Assembly: GCA_014695325.1 (NCBI GenBank)
Contig: JACJNZ010000066.1
Location: 1-43,641, forward strand
DNA: 43,641 nucleotides
DNA from: Cyanobacteria bacterium FACHB-502
GTDB taxonomy: Bacteria > Cyanobacteriota > Cyanobacteriia > Elainellales > Elainellaceae
Reading direction: 5' to 3'
Position numbers and translations under genes: made by a program. A model generated the notes under the pieces. The model did not search any database, was not told where the DNA came from, and worked only from the letters and a program-made list of their open reading frames with translations. Of this stretch, positions 15,716 to 24,062 are shown piece after piece (the first letter of the stretch is position 1; each line of letters opens with the position of its first letter).

Positions 15716-16342
15716 GTGCTATCTGCTTCCCCATCCGCTGATGGTTTCCCGATCGCCCCCGAATGGCTTTCCCGTGATGCAACCGAGGTTGCTCCCGACC
15801 TGCTGGGCTGTACTGTCGTGCGCCAGTTTGTCGACGGACAGATTTATCGGGGATTAATTGTGGAAACCGAAGCCTACACGCCCAACGATCCAGCAATGCA
15901 CGCCTACCGAAGGGAAACCGATCGCAACCGCGTCCTATTCGGCAAAGCTGGGATGAGCTATGTCTATCGCATCTACGGCATGTATCACTGTTTTAATGTC
16001 GTCACTGATCTAGAAGGCAGACCAAGCGCGGTTTTGTTCCGTGCCCTGGAGCTTGACACACTGCCGGAATGGATTACTCCCCCCGATGCCGCCAAACCTC
16101 ACCGCGCCGCCGCTGGACCTGGAAAACTCTGCCGCCTCCTCAGGATTGACACCAGCCTCACCGCCCAGCCGCTTCAGCCAGGAAACCCGCTCTGGCTCGA
16201 ACACCGCAGCCCCGCCTGGCAAACCCAGCTAGATTCCGGTCAGCTCGAATTCGTTCAAACGACCCGCATCGGCTTAACTCAAGGCATTGACCTGCCTTGG
16301 CGATGGTATCTCAAACACTCAAAAGCCGTTTCCCGCCGCTAA
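15716..16342 (+). CDS. mpg: DNA-3-methyladenine glycosylase (AAG/MPG family)
   Basis: A 208-residue base-excision-repair enzyme that flips and removes alkylated purines. It has ARDLLG-like [12 protein letters not shown], the VETEAY motif that holds the catalytic Glu, a [16 protein letters not shown] segment and [15 protein letters not shown], all in the family order. The start is GTG at 15716; no better upstream start was seen. Later family segments include [14 protein letters not shown] and the short TRIGLTQG near the end. Length is normal. It stands alone on the plus strand. Confidence 0.92.
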   Translation: MLSASPSADGFPIAPEWLSRDATEVAPDLLGCTVVRQFVDGQIYRGLIVETEAYTPNDPAMHAYRRETDRNRVLFGKAGMSYVYRIYGMYHCFNVVTDLEGRPSAVLFRALELDTLPEWITPPDAAKPHRAAAGPGKLCRLLRIDTSLTAQPLQPGNPLWLEHRSPAWQTQLDSGQLEFVQTTRIGLTQGIDLPWRWYLKHSKAVSRR

Positions 16343-16647
16343 AGCCACCTACCCCTCACTCACCAAACTCAAACTTTTCCTAACACTGCAGACAAACTCA
16401 CTCCAGCAATGCGATGCTAGAATCGTAATGATGTCAAAATTCACCTTATTTCCGATCGGGATACCGGGTATGAGGTCAGGACAATGAAGTCAAACAGAGC
16501 CTAGAATAAACGAACGCTGTCCGCCATCCTGCGAGTTCATCATCGCCAAGTTATAAATTCCCAGGTTGCAAATTCTCAGGTTACAAATTCCCGATCAAGA
16601 TTAATACTCTTTCTTGCCACTTGTTCTGTCTTTACTAGCTCATTGCA
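16343..16647. other. Promoter region of sir with short repeats
   Basis: A 305-bp gap. It contains an 11-bp inverted repeat ATACCGGGTAT at 16461-16471 and three consecutive 15-bp repeats at 16551-16595. No gene and no clear GTA-N8-TAC NtcA site were seen. Confidence 0.55.
16551..16595. repeat. Three-copy 15-bp tandem repeat upstream of sir
   Basis: TTATAAATTCCCAGG, TTGCAAATTCTCAGG and TTACAAATTCCCGAT lie head to tail, 53 bp before the sir start. Spacing of 15 bp is not a whole helical turn multiple, so a phased operator array is uncertain. Confidence 0.85.
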
Positions 16648-18576
16648 ATGGTTACAACTCCGCCGCGATCGATTTCTCCTGCACCCAAAGTTTCCAAAGT
16701 CGAAGGAATTAAAGAGCGTAGCCATGCGCTGCGAGAACCTGTCGCTACAGAAATTCTTCAGGACACCACCCACTTTAGCGAAGACGGGATTCAAATCCTC
16801 AAGTTTCATGGCTCCTATCAGCAGGACAACCGCGACAACCGGGTCAAAGGGCAGGAGAAAGACTATCAGTTTATGCTGCGAACCCGCAGTCCGGGCGGTT
16901 TTATCCCTTCACAGCTTTACCTGACGCTCGATCGCCTCTCGGAGCAGTATGGCAACCACACCCTGAGAGTTACTACCCGCCAGGCCTTCCAGATCCACGG
17001 CATTCTGAAGCGCAACCTGAAAACGGTGCTGGCAGAGATGATTCGCAACATGGGATCAACGTTAGGAGCCTGCGGCGACATTAACCGCAATGTCATGGCT
17101 CCGCCTGCCACCTACAAGAATAAACCTGCCTACGTCTACGCTAAAGAATATGCCGATCGGATCGCCGATTTGCTGGCTCCCCACACAGGTGCGTACTACG
17201 AAATTTGGCTGGATGGTGAGAAGGCAATTACCGCAGAACCTCACCCAGACGTAATCGCAGCCCGTCAGCGCACCCGTGAAGGAGTGACAATTCCTAACAA
17301 CGAGGAACCCCTGTACGGCACGTACTTTATGCCGCGCAAGTTCAAAATCGCCATCACGGTTCCGGGCGATAACTCGGTGGATCTGTTCTCGCAGGATGTG
17401 AGCCTGGTGGTCATCCTTAACGATCGCGATGAGCTGGAAGGCTTCAACGTTTATGCAGGCGGCGGACTGGGACGGACGCACAATAAAGAAGAAACGATCG
17501 TCCGTGCCGCAGACCCAATCGGCTATGTAGACAAAGACGATATCTATGACCTGATGCAGGCGATCCTGGCAACCCAGCGCGATCACGGCGATCGGGCAAA
17601 CCGTAGACACGCCCGGATGAAATACCTGCTGCACGACTGGGGCGTAGACAAGTTCCGCGAAACGGTCGAAGGCTATTTTGGCAAACCGATTCAGCCCTTC
17701 AGACCGCTGCCTAAGTTCAAGTACGAAGACTACCTCGGCTGGCACGACCAGGGCGATGGCAAGCTGTTTTTGGGCATCTCGATCGAAAACGGGCGCGTGA
17801 AGGACGAAGGCTCCTTCCAGCTCAAGACGGCTCTGCGCGAGATCGAGGAGAAATTTGCGCTGCCGATACGCCTTACGCCCAATCACAACGTCATTCTGTC
17901 GGAAATCGATCCAGCAAACAAAGACGAGATCCAAGGCATTCTCGATCGCTGCGGCGTGAAAAAAGAGACGGAAATTGATCCGCTCGTTCGCTACTCAATG
18001 GCTTGTCCTGCGCTACCTACCTGCGGCCTGGCAGTGACGGAATCCGAGCGAATCATGCCTTCGATCCTCGATCGCATTCGCGCCCTGCTCAACAAAGTTG
18101 GACTACCGCAGGAATCCTTGGTTACCCGCATGACAGGCTGCCCGAACGGTTGTGCCCGTCCTTATCTGGCAGAACTGGGCTTTGTGGGTCAGTCGCCGAA
18201 TGCTTATCAAATCTGGCTAGGTGCTGAGCCAAACCAGACGCGCCTCTCGGCTCCCTATTTGGACAATATGGCGATCGATGATCTGGAGGTGACGCTGGAG
18301 CCGCTGTTTATTTACTTCAAGCAGTCGCGTCTGCCTGAGGAAAGCTTTGGTGATTTCTGCCATCGCGTCGGGTTTGAGGCGCTGCGTCAATTTGCGGCAA
18401 CCTACGATCCCACCGTTCTGGAAGAGAAAATAGCCCCGACTAGCAAGCCTCGCCACCGAATTTCGGTTCGTCCTGAGCTGTATCAGCGACTCAAGGACAT
18501 GGCAACCGAGCAGGGCAAACCAATGACGGAACTGGTCAATGCAGCGATCGAGGCATACCTGAACGGATTGCTTTAG
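16648..18576 (+). CDS. sir: Ferredoxin-dependent sulfite reductase with ribbon-helix-helix-like tail
   Basis: A 642-residue assimilatory enzyme that reduces sulfite to sulfide with six electrons from ferredoxin. Siroheme and 4Fe-4S ligand cysteines are C453 and C459 (CPALPTC) and C498 and C502 (CPNGC). Half-domains with [22 protein letters not shown] and [14 protein letters not shown] are all present. The last 45 or so residues (about 597-642: [20 protein letters not shown], then [16 protein letters not shown]) read as strand-helix-helix, like a CopG/Arc ribbon-helix-helix. I recall similar tails in other cyanobacterial Sir proteins, so the fusion is probably genuine and not a frameshift. Plant plastid Sir is known to bind DNA; a DNA-binding role here is inference. 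Confidence 0.95.
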   Translation: MVTTPPRSISPAPKVSKVEGIKERSHALREPVATEILQDTTHFSEDGIQILKFHGSYQQDNRDNRVKGQEKDYQFMLRTRSPGGFIPSQLYLTLDRLSEQYGNHTLRVTTRQAFQIHGILKRNLKTVLAEMIRNMGSTLGACGDINRNVMAPPATYKNKPAYVYAKEYADRIADLLAPHTGAYYEIWLDGEKAITAEPHPDVIAARQRTREGVTIPNNEEPLYGTYFMPRKFKIAITVPGDNSVDLFSQDVSLVVILNDRDELEGFNVYAGGGLGRTHNKEETIVRAADPIGYVDKDDIYDLMQAILATQRDHGDRANRRHARMKYLLHDWGVDKFRETVEGYFGKPIQPFRPLPKFKYEDYLGWHDQGDGKLFLGISIENGRVKDEGSFQLKTALREIEEKFALPIRLTPNHNVILSEIDPANKDEIQGILDRCGVKKETEIDPLVRYSMACPALPTCGLAVTESERIMPSILDRIRALLNKVGLPQESLVTRMTGCPNGCARPYLAELGFVGQSPNAYQIWLGAEPNQTRLSAPYLDNMAIDDLEVTLEPLFIYFKQSRLPEESFGDFCHRVGFEALRQFAATYDPTVLEEKIAPTSKPRHRISVRPELYQRLKDMATEQGKPMTELVNAAIEAYLNGLL

Positions 18577-18697
18577 TAGGATGAATTAGCGCAGCGTAAC
18601 GGATCTTCTTCGATTGCCGGGGGTGATGCGCTCCTAATCCAATGAACGCTTGAGGATAATTCGCTAAAATTCAGCTTCCTCTCAGAATTGGGGGGAA

Positions 18698-18723
18698 GTT
18701 TGTTGTTGGGGTTTGTTGTTGGA
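18698..18723. repeat. Two-copy 13-bp tandem duplication
   Basis: GTTTGTTGTTGGG is followed by GTTTGTTGTTGGA, 23 bp upstream of the AraC-family gene start. The gap 18577-18745 contains no other recognised element. Confidence 0.8.
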
Positions 18724-18745
18724 CAGTGCGAGCGGGGCAAGATGA

Positions 18746-19594
18746 ATGATGAATTCTGACCAGCATCCAAACCGAGAATTCGCCAGACTCTGGGAATCAA
18801 GTATTCCTGGAATTGAGCTGTATCACGCTCACTTGTCTCGCCATCGCTTTGGCAAACACTTTCATGAGTCTTATACGATCGGCATGAACCTCAGCGGTCA
18901 GGGCTGCTTTCAGCATGGAGGCCAAACCTATATCGCCTCGCCCGGCAGTTTTCATTTGATCAATCCGGGCACTGTGCATACCGGAGCAGTGCTGCCCCAA
19001 ACTCACTGGAGCTTTTGTGATCTGTACCTCAGCCTGTCGATCGTCGAAACGGTGCTGACACAGCTTGAATGGCAGGGACAAATGCCTGCATTTCGTGAAC
19101 CGGTAGTGGCGGATCGATCGCTGCAAACCATATTTTACCAATTGTTTCATGCCCTGAGCCAACCTGCTTCTCTGCTTGAACAGCAGTCCCTTTTACTCAA
19201 AGCTTTGTCTCAGCTTTTTCTACGTTATGCGTCCTGCCGCGATCGAATTTCTCTGCCTCAGCCCGAATCAAAAGCCGTTGCTCAAGTCCGGGCATACCTG
19301 GAAGCGCATTATGCTGAATCCGTTTCGATCGACACTTTAGCTAATCTCGTCGGGTTAAGTCCCTATTACTTAATTCGCAGTTTTCAGCAGCAGGTGGGCT
19401 TGCCGCCCCACGCCTATCAGAAGCACTGGCAGCTCATGCAGGCAAAGCGATCGCTCCGCAGTGGGAAGCCTCTGGCTGAGATTGCGCTAGAAAGCGGTTT
19501 TTATGACCAGAGCCACCTGAACCGCAGTTTCAAACAAACCTTTGGCATCACGCCGGGACAGTACCGCAAGAGCAATTTTGTCCAAGAGAACTGA
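18746..19594 (+). CDS. AraC-family transcriptional regulator
   Basis: A 282-residue regulator. The N-terminal cupin domain (HFHESYTIGMNLSGQGCFQH, then SPGSFHLINPGTVHTG) should bind a small effector. The C-terminal AraC DNA-binding domain has two helix-turn-helix units: SIDTLANLVGLSPYYLIRSF and PLAEIALESGFYDQSHLNRS with the conserved FKQTFGITPGQYR end. A BenE-type transporter starts 51 bp downstream on the same strand, so the regulator probably controls import of that transporter's substrate, which may also be its ligand. The start ATG at 18746 is one of several close ATGs; only this frame is open. Confidence 0.92.
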   Translation: MMNSDQHPNREFARLWESSIPGIELYHAHLSRHRFGKHFHESYTIGMNLSGQGCFQHGGQTYIASPGSFHLINPGTVHTGAVLPQTHWSFCDLYLSLSIVETVLTQLEWQGQMPAFREPVVADRSLQTIFYQLFHALSQPASLLEQQSLLLKALSQLFLRYASCRDRISLPQPESKAVAQVRAYLEAHYAESVSIDTLANLVGLSPYYLIRSFQQQVGLPPHAYQKHWQLMQAKRSLRSGKPLAEIALESGFYDQSHLNRSFKQTFGITPGQYRKSNFVQEN

Positions 19595-19644
19595 GCCGCA
19601 GCACTGGTAGCTTAAGGGCGGGATTAAGCGACGGGATTTGGGCA

Positions 19645-20820
19645 ATGGTTTCTGCAAAAAGCTTTTTCAACGACCTCTCTTTTTCGGCGATCGTCGCTGG
19701 ATTTGTGACGGTATTAGTCGGGTTTACGAGTTCTGCGGTGATTGTGTTTCAGGCAGCGCAAACCCTGGGTGCATCTGAGGCAGAGATTGGCTCCTGGATG
19801 CTGGCTCTAGGGTTAGGCATGGGCATCACCTCTATCGGGCTATCACTGCGCTACAAAGTGCCGATCGCGACCGCCTGGTCTACTCCGGGAGCCGCCATGT
19901 TAACGACCGCAGCCGCCGGAATTCCAATGGCAGAAGCAGTCGGAGCTTTTCTGATTTCGGCAGTGCTGATGACGCTCTGCGGCTTTAGCGGCTGGTTTGA
20001 ACGTGCGATGAATCGGATTCCGGTGTCGATCGCCTCTGGAATGCTGGCAGGAATTCTGTTGCGCTTCGGGCTAGAGATCTTTACTGTGATGCAGACGCGA
20101 TTTCTCATGAGCTTTGCCATGTTTTGCGCCTACCTCCTGGCTCGTCGCCTGCTGCCTCGCTATGCCGTGATTGTAGCTCTACTGGTCGGGACGGCGATCG
20201 CTAGCCTCCAGGGATTAATGCACTTTGAAACCATTCAGTTGCAGTTCGGTCAGCCAATTTTCACTTCGCCTCAATGGTCGATCGCCGCTTTGGTTGGGGT
20301 TGCCCTGCCTTTGTTTGTCATTACAATGGCATCGCAAAATGTTCCGGGTGTTGCCGTGATCCGTGCCTCTGGCTATCAGGTTCCCATTTCGCCGCTGATT
20401 GGCTGGACGGGAGCTGCAACGCTGGTTCTTGCGCCTTTTGGCGGCTATGCAATCAATCTGGCAGCCATTTCTGCCGCGATTTGCTTGGGACGCGAAGCGC
20501 ACGAAGACTCCTCAAAACGATATATTGCCGCTGTTGCTGCCGGAGTCTTTTACGCACTGATTGGACTATTGGGTGGAACAGTAAGTGCGGTTTTTGCTGC
20601 CTTTCCCAAGGAGTTGGTTTTAGCGATCGCAGGGCTAGCTCTGCTGGGAACGATCGGCAATAGCTTAGCCGTCGCGCTGACTAATGAGAAACACCGAGAA
20701 CCTGCCCTGATTACCTTTCTCGTGACCGCATCGGGCATTAGCTTACTTGGTGTTAGCTCCGCTTTCTGGGGACTTGCCGCAGGCGGACTCGCGATCGTCA
20801 TTCTGCAAGCAAAACGCTAG
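19645..20820 (+). CDS. BenE-family benzoate/H+ symporter-like membrane transporter
   Basis: A 391-residue polytopic membrane protein with about twelve hydrophobic spans. It has the BenE features AGFVTVLVGFTSSAVIVFQA at the N-terminus, TAWSTPGAAML in the third span region and a GGYAINLAAISAAICLGREA segment. BenE proteins are proton-coupled carriers linked to aromatic acids such as benzoate, but the true substrate in cyanobacteria is not established. It probably forms an operon with the AraC regulator just upstream. It converges with the AAA+ gene that follows, with 22 bp between the stops. Confidence 0.88.
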   Translation: MVSAKSFFNDLSFSAIVAGFVTVLVGFTSSAVIVFQAAQTLGASEAEIGSWMLALGLGMGITSIGLSLRYKVPIATAWSTPGAAMLTTAAAGIPMAEAVGAFLISAVLMTLCGFSGWFERAMNRIPVSIASGMLAGILLRFGLEIFTVMQTRFLMSFAMFCAYLLARRLLPRYAVIVALLVGTAIASLQGLMHFETIQLQFGQPIFTSPQWSIAALVGVALPLFVITMASQNVPGVAVIRASGYQVPISPLIGWTGAATLVLAPFGGYAINLAAISAAICLGREAHEDSSKRYIAAVAAGVFYALIGLLGGTVSAVFAAFPKELVLAIAGLALLGTIGNSLAVALTNEKHREPALITFLVTASGISLLGVSSAFWGLAAGGLAIVILQAKR

Positions 20821-20842
20821 TGCCAACTGTTCAAACAACCGC

Positions 20843-22288
20843 TTAAGCCTGATTTGTAATACTCATTCGATCGCTTTCAAACTGCGTCGGAATATCATCG
20901 GGTTCGATCGTCATTAGTATCTCGTTGGTAAAGTTAGACAACACTGCTAAGCGATTTGCCTGCCGCTCGATCGTCTTTTCAAATAAATTTCTGATCAGAC
21001 GACCGTTTCCAAAGTTTCGATCGCGGTTAACGTACAGATTTTCTAATAGCTGATGCAGTTTTTCACGGGCAGTCGGAGTCAGTTTAAAGTGGCTTTTTTC
21101 GCCCATTTTCTCGTAGATTGCCAGCAGTTCTTCGGGCGTGTAGTCTTTGAAGTAAAAATAACGGTTAAACCGAGATTCTAAACCTGGATTTGATCCAATA
21201 AAGTGGGTCATTTCATCGGTGTATCCAGCAACAATCACAACCATTCGATCGCGGTAATCTTCCATTCGTTTGAGCAAAATATCGATCGCTTCTTGCCCAA
21301 AATCTCGTCCTGATTCTTCAGGAACCAACGCGTATGCTTCGTCAATAAATAGGACGCCATCCAGCGCAGAATTAATTAAATCATCCACTTTTTTTGCTGT
21401 TTGACCGACGTAGCCTGCCACCATTCCAGAGCGATCGGTTTCGATGAGCTCGCCTTTCTTCAAAAAACCCAAGCCGCGAAAAATCTTGCCCATTAATCGC
21501 GCCACCGTGGTTTTGCCCGTTCCCGGTGGACCGCAGAAAACACAGTGCAGCGAAACCGAGGTTTGTGCCAGTCCGCGTTCGGCTCGCACCTTTTGCACCT
21601 TCAGGAAATTTGTGAGCGTTTGAACTTCTTCTTTGATGTTGGCTAAACCGACTAATTCTTGCAGTTCTGTTAGCGTTTTCTCGAGAAGCCGGGCTGGATC
21701 TTCTGATGCAGATTCATCTGGCTTTACTCCATCTTCCCCGGCTGATTCAGCCGTTTTAGTTGCAGGAAAACCGTCCTGATAGCGATCGAGCTTCTGATAA
21801 GTATGAAGCATTTGCCAGACCTGCGAGAGGGCTTCCATTTCTGCTAACGAAATAGCGTCATCAGCTTTTACAATCGTCTGAGCAAATTTATAAATTGCGT
21901 TGGTAATTGAGTCGAGGTAATGGGTATTTTTTTCTTCGTCTAATCGGTTCAAAACAGAAGGCAGCATCAGGCGATCTTCGGGCTGTCCCTGCGTCAGGTT
22001 CAGCATGATTTGCAGCGTAATTTTTTGATATTTGATGCGATCGTCTGTCACATCCCATCGGTTTAAAGCCGCATATAGCTTTTCGCCATCTTCCTTCAGC
22101 AGCGCGTATAGCACCAGATAAGCAAGCAGTTCGGTCGATCGCAGTTCGCCATTGCTGCGCCCGCAAATTTGAATAATTTTGGCAATGTCAACCAGAATGA
22201 GCTCTGTGAATCCGGCATCGATCGATAGGAGGGGTATCAGGGCTTTGTGCAGCAGATTTGCCTCTTTTTTAACAAGACTAGAATTCAC
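20843..22288 (-). CDS. TerB-like/CbxX-CfxQ AAA+ ATPase
   Basis: A 481-residue protein. The C-terminal AAA+ module (about 210-475) begins ELQELVGLANIKEEVQTLTN and has Walker A GPPGTGKT at 253-260, Walker B LFIDEA at 313-318 and NPGLESRF as the arginine-finger region. This is the CbxX/CfxQ/SpoVK type. The N-terminal 165 residues are helical and contain KADDAISLAEMEALSQVW near 141-158, which looks like the acidic metal-site region of TerB-like domains; an earlier helix pair resembles a second copy. Members remodel protein complexes, the best known being red-type Rubisco activase CbbX, but this one is not a CbbX orthologue. An acidic linker separates the two halves. Confidence 0.82.
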   Translation of the reverse strand: MNSSLVKKEANLLHKALIPLLSIDAGFTELILVDIAKIIQICGRSNGELRSTELLAYLVLYALLKEDGEKLYAALNRWDVTDDRIKYQKITLQIMLNLTQGQPEDRLMLPSVLNRLDEEKNTHYLDSITNAIYKFAQTIVKADDAISLAEMEALSQVWQMLHTYQKLDRYQDGFPATKTAESAGEDGVKPDESASEDPARLLEKTLTELQELVGLANIKEEVQTLTNFLKVQKVRAERGLAQTSVSLHCVFCGPPGTGKTTVARLMGKIFRGLGFLKKGELIETDRSGMVAGYVGQTAKKVDDLINSALDGVLFIDEAYALVPEESGRDFGQEAIDILLKRMEDYRDRMVVIVAGYTDEMTHFIGSNPGLESRFNRYFYFKDYTPEELLAIYEKMGEKSHFKLTPTAREKLHQLLENLYVNRDRNFGNGRLIRNLFEKTIERQANRLAVLSNFTNEILMTIEPDDIPTQFESDRMSITNQA

Positions 22289-22594
22289 AGAAAACTCCTC
22301 TTCTCACTTCTTTTCCCATTCAGTTACCAAAACACCTTTCAGAGGCTGTTTGAGCAGTCGCAGAGGTGCCACATTGTCCCCTAAATCCCTAATTTTGGGA
22401 AACTTTGAGAGTCAGAATAACCTGGCGCGGTTTCCCCCAGGATTAGGAAACAAAGGGGCAGTTCGGAAGGATTACTGCTTTTCAAACAACCTTTCTAAGA
22501 GGCAAGCATTTGCACCAGGAACTTTTACTTCCTGCAAAAAACATTACCGCAAATACTTTGTCTCTACCGTCTATCGATCGACCCATCCCCCCGA
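22289..22594. other. Intergenic gap holding dispersed repeat copy 3
   Basis: The gap between the AAA+ gene start and the small gene ending at 22595. Apart from the repeat at 22341-22411, nothing gene-like is supported. It ends in a C-rich stretch near 22580-22625. Confidence 0.5.
22341..22411 (+). repeat. Dispersed CCCCTAAATCCC element, copy 3
   Basis: AGAGGCTGTTTGAGCAG, CATTGTCCCCTAAATCCC and TTGGGAAACTTTGAGAG occur in order. It is the closest match to copy 2 at 5112, with the same 5' flank. Confidence 0.8.
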
Positions 22595-22852
22595 TTATCC
22601 CGGCTCCCCTGATTCCCCTTCTGCCCTTTTCCTCAAAGGTTGATTAGGAGGCTGAACTTCTTCACTTTTACCTTTAACAGGCGGCAAATGATCAACCAAG
22701 CCCAGCTCAAACGCGATATCAGGTAGTTGACCCGCAATGTATTTGCCGGGAGTGAAAACCCGAGCCGGAGTGAAACAGACCTGACGCAACTCGACAATTT
22801 CATCTGGAAAAAACGAACTTCTGCTAAAAATGCGCTGCTCAAACGATGACAT
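22595..22852 (-). CDS. Small hypothetical protein (85 aa) coupled to the DUF1802 gene
   Basis: The ATG at 22852 opens 85 residues: MSSFEQRIFSRSSFFPDEIV, then VCFTPARVFTPGKYIAGQLP and a polar tail PPVKGKSEEVQPPNQPL. The frame extends upstream to 23035, but that part lies inside the DUF1802 gene and has no protein character. The start overlaps the end of the upstream DUF1802 gene by 14 bp, which suggests translational coupling and a shared role. I recall similar small proteins in other cyanobacteria but no function. It is probably cytoplasmic: no signal or membrane span is seen. Confidence 0.7.
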   Translation of the reverse strand: MSSFEQRIFSRSSFFPDEIVELRQVCFTPARVFTPGKYIAGQLPDIAFELGLVDHLPPVKGKSEEVQPPNQPLRKRAEGESGEPG

Positions 22853-23480
22853 TGCTTGCTCCTGTCTTTTCGTCTTGAGGGATTGCAGGCACAGCGATTT
22901 CCCCTTCCGGGAACTGCGAAGCCACCGCCCGAACCGCATCGACCTGCTGCTGATAATCGGCATTCGCGAGAACCGGACGAGCTCCATCAGGAGATAAGCT
23001 TTCTGCCAAATTAATCCACGATTTACAGCCGCCATATTCAGTCAAATAAGGAATTTCAACCGCTTGCGGCAATCTGTGAACGCGCAGCAACAGCACCGAT
23101 AGGGGTAAACGCGGCTTCCATTTCAGGCGTTCCGTTACAAAGGCTTCATTCCAAATATGCAGGGGCAGCAGAGCTTCGACGATCGCAGCATCACTCACCT
23201 CGAAGCGATCAGTGATCTCAGCCCACGCAGAAATCCTAACCGTCTCCGGATGCCAACCCGAAGGGACGGGCGTGACTCGATTTGCGTACCCCGGCTTGAG
23301 TAAATGGGGCTTTTGATGTTCATAGGTGGGATACAGCCAGAAGGGGGAATCGGCGATCTTAAACTTGCCACCCGGTTCTCGAATCCCACCTTTGCGAAGC
23401 AGGACGATTGTTCTTCCAGCAGTGAGGGCATCAACAGCAACTGCCCATTCTTTAAGCGCAGCAGTAAAGGGAGAAATCAT
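22839..23480 (-). CDS. DUF1802-family protein
   Basis: From the ATG at 23480 the protein is 213 residues and begins MISPFTAALKEWAVAVDALT; the frame runs 17 codons further up, without conservation cues. The family pattern includes ALTAGRTIVLLRKGGIRE near the start, then FWLYPTYEHQK and, late, YLTEYGGCKSWINL. DUF1802 proteins occur in cyanobacteria and some other bacteria, often near restriction or nucleic-acid genes, and have no established function. The gene overlaps the 85-residue gene by 14 bp. Its leader carries a strong intrinsic terminator on the same strand 50 bp before the start, which suggests attenuation or a separate upstream RNA. Confidence 0.82.
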   Translation of the reverse strand: MISPFTAALKEWAVAVDALTAGRTIVLLRKGGIREPGGKFKIADSPFWLYPTYEHQKPHLLKPGYANRVTPVPSGWHPETVRISAWAEITDRFEVSDAAIVEALLPLHIWNEAFVTERLKWKPRLPLSVLLLRVHRLPQAVEIPYLTEYGGCKSWINLAESLSPDGARPVLANADYQQQVDAVRAVASQFPEGEIAVPAIPQDEKTGASNVIV

Positions 23481-23529
23481 CGTTTCGGGGAGAGCGAGTT
23501 GAAAGAAATTAAAGTTGAAGCCAAAATGC

Positions 23530-23556
23530 AAAAAAGACTGGCTTTCCCTGCCAGTC
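23530..23556 (-). terminator. Intrinsic terminator on the minus strand, upstream of DUF1802
   Basis: GACTGGC, a 7-nt loop and GCCAGTC form a perfect 7-bp stem at 23536-23556. On the minus strand it is followed directly by TTTTTT. It lies 50 bp before the DUF1802 start, so it would stop transcripts that begin farther right. Confidence 0.75.
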
Positions 23557-23740
23557 TAAAATAAATGTCGTTTTCTCAGTGGAAGAAACCCCGTTCTGCG
23601 CGTTCCCAATGCGGCAGGCGGGTAAGAGCAACTACAACTTAAGGCTGCCCTTTTCCAGTAAACATCGTAACAAAATACGTCGAGGTTCCGTCATAAAGGT
23701 TTACCTAAATTCTATCGAACGACATAACTCTTGCTGATGA
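23557..23740 (-). ncRNA. Candidate structured leader or small RNA
   Basis: Upstream of the terminator on the minus strand, CCCG-CTGC-GC and GC-GCAG-CGGG arms (about 23589-23622) pair as an interrupted hairpin around ATTGGGAAC. A TAGAAT -10-like box lies near 23710-23720. The transcript would be about 180 nt, ending at the poly-T. I do not recognise a known RNA family; extent and existence are inferred from the terminator and fold. Confidence 0.35.
23632..23694 (-). CDS. Possible 20-residue leader peptide (Leu/Arg-rich)
   Basis: ATG at 23694 to TAG at 23632 encodes MTEPRRILLRCLLEKGSLKL: six leucines and three arginines in 20 residues. AGG lies 9 nt upstream as a weak ribosome binding site. 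With the hairpin and terminator downstream it has the layout of an attenuation leader, but the downstream DUF1802 gene gives no amino-acid link. It could be chance. Confidence 0.25.
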   Translation of the reverse strand: MTEPRRILLRCLLEKGSLKL

Positions 23741-24062
23741 GTGCAAATCGAACCGGCTGTGATAGAAGGCTGGTTAGTAGGGTTGGCGATCGCCTGCTCA
23801 CCCCCCTCATCCGCCAAAGCCGCTCAGATTCTATATTTTGTTGAAATTTGTTTCCAGCGATCGCCAAGTGTGGGCACTCTTAACAGCGAAAATACGTCGC
23901 ACTCTACCATGAGCGATCTCAAGAACCTTAGCGACGCAAGCCGATCGCATCTGCATTATTCGCAGTCGCGGTGAGGCGACATCAGGAGTTAAAAAGGATT
24001 ATCCCTGTCGCTCGATTCGCATTTCATTTACTTCTGACTGAATTACTAAAGAGGAGTTTCCT

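Larger units (their letters stand above)
23481..24062. other. Divergent gap with a structured, terminator-bearing leader
   Basis: 582 bp between the DUF1802 and COP23 genes. The minus-strand half (about 23530-23740) holds a terminator hairpin, a G/C-rich hairpin and a 20-codon ORF. The plus-strand half up to 24062 should hold the COP23 promoter; no convincing gene was seen there. Confidence 0.55.

Noticed and set aside
17062-17934. 290-codon minus-strand open frame inside sir
   Set aside because: Antisense to conserved sulfite reductase sequence with no start signal or recognisable domain.
22179-22643. 154-codon plus-strand frame overlapping the AAA+ gene start and dispersed repeat copy 3
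   Set aside because: It runs through repeat sequence and the antisense of real genes; no domain.
23557-23740. Glutamine (glnA-type) riboswitch
   Set aside because: CGTTC, GACGGAA and GGAACGC occur in the right order, but the span is about twice the known motif and the connecting helices do not fit.
23741-23974. 77-codon plus-strand frame upstream of COP23
   Set aside because: GTG start without ribosome binding site, no recognisable family, composition unlike the neighbours.
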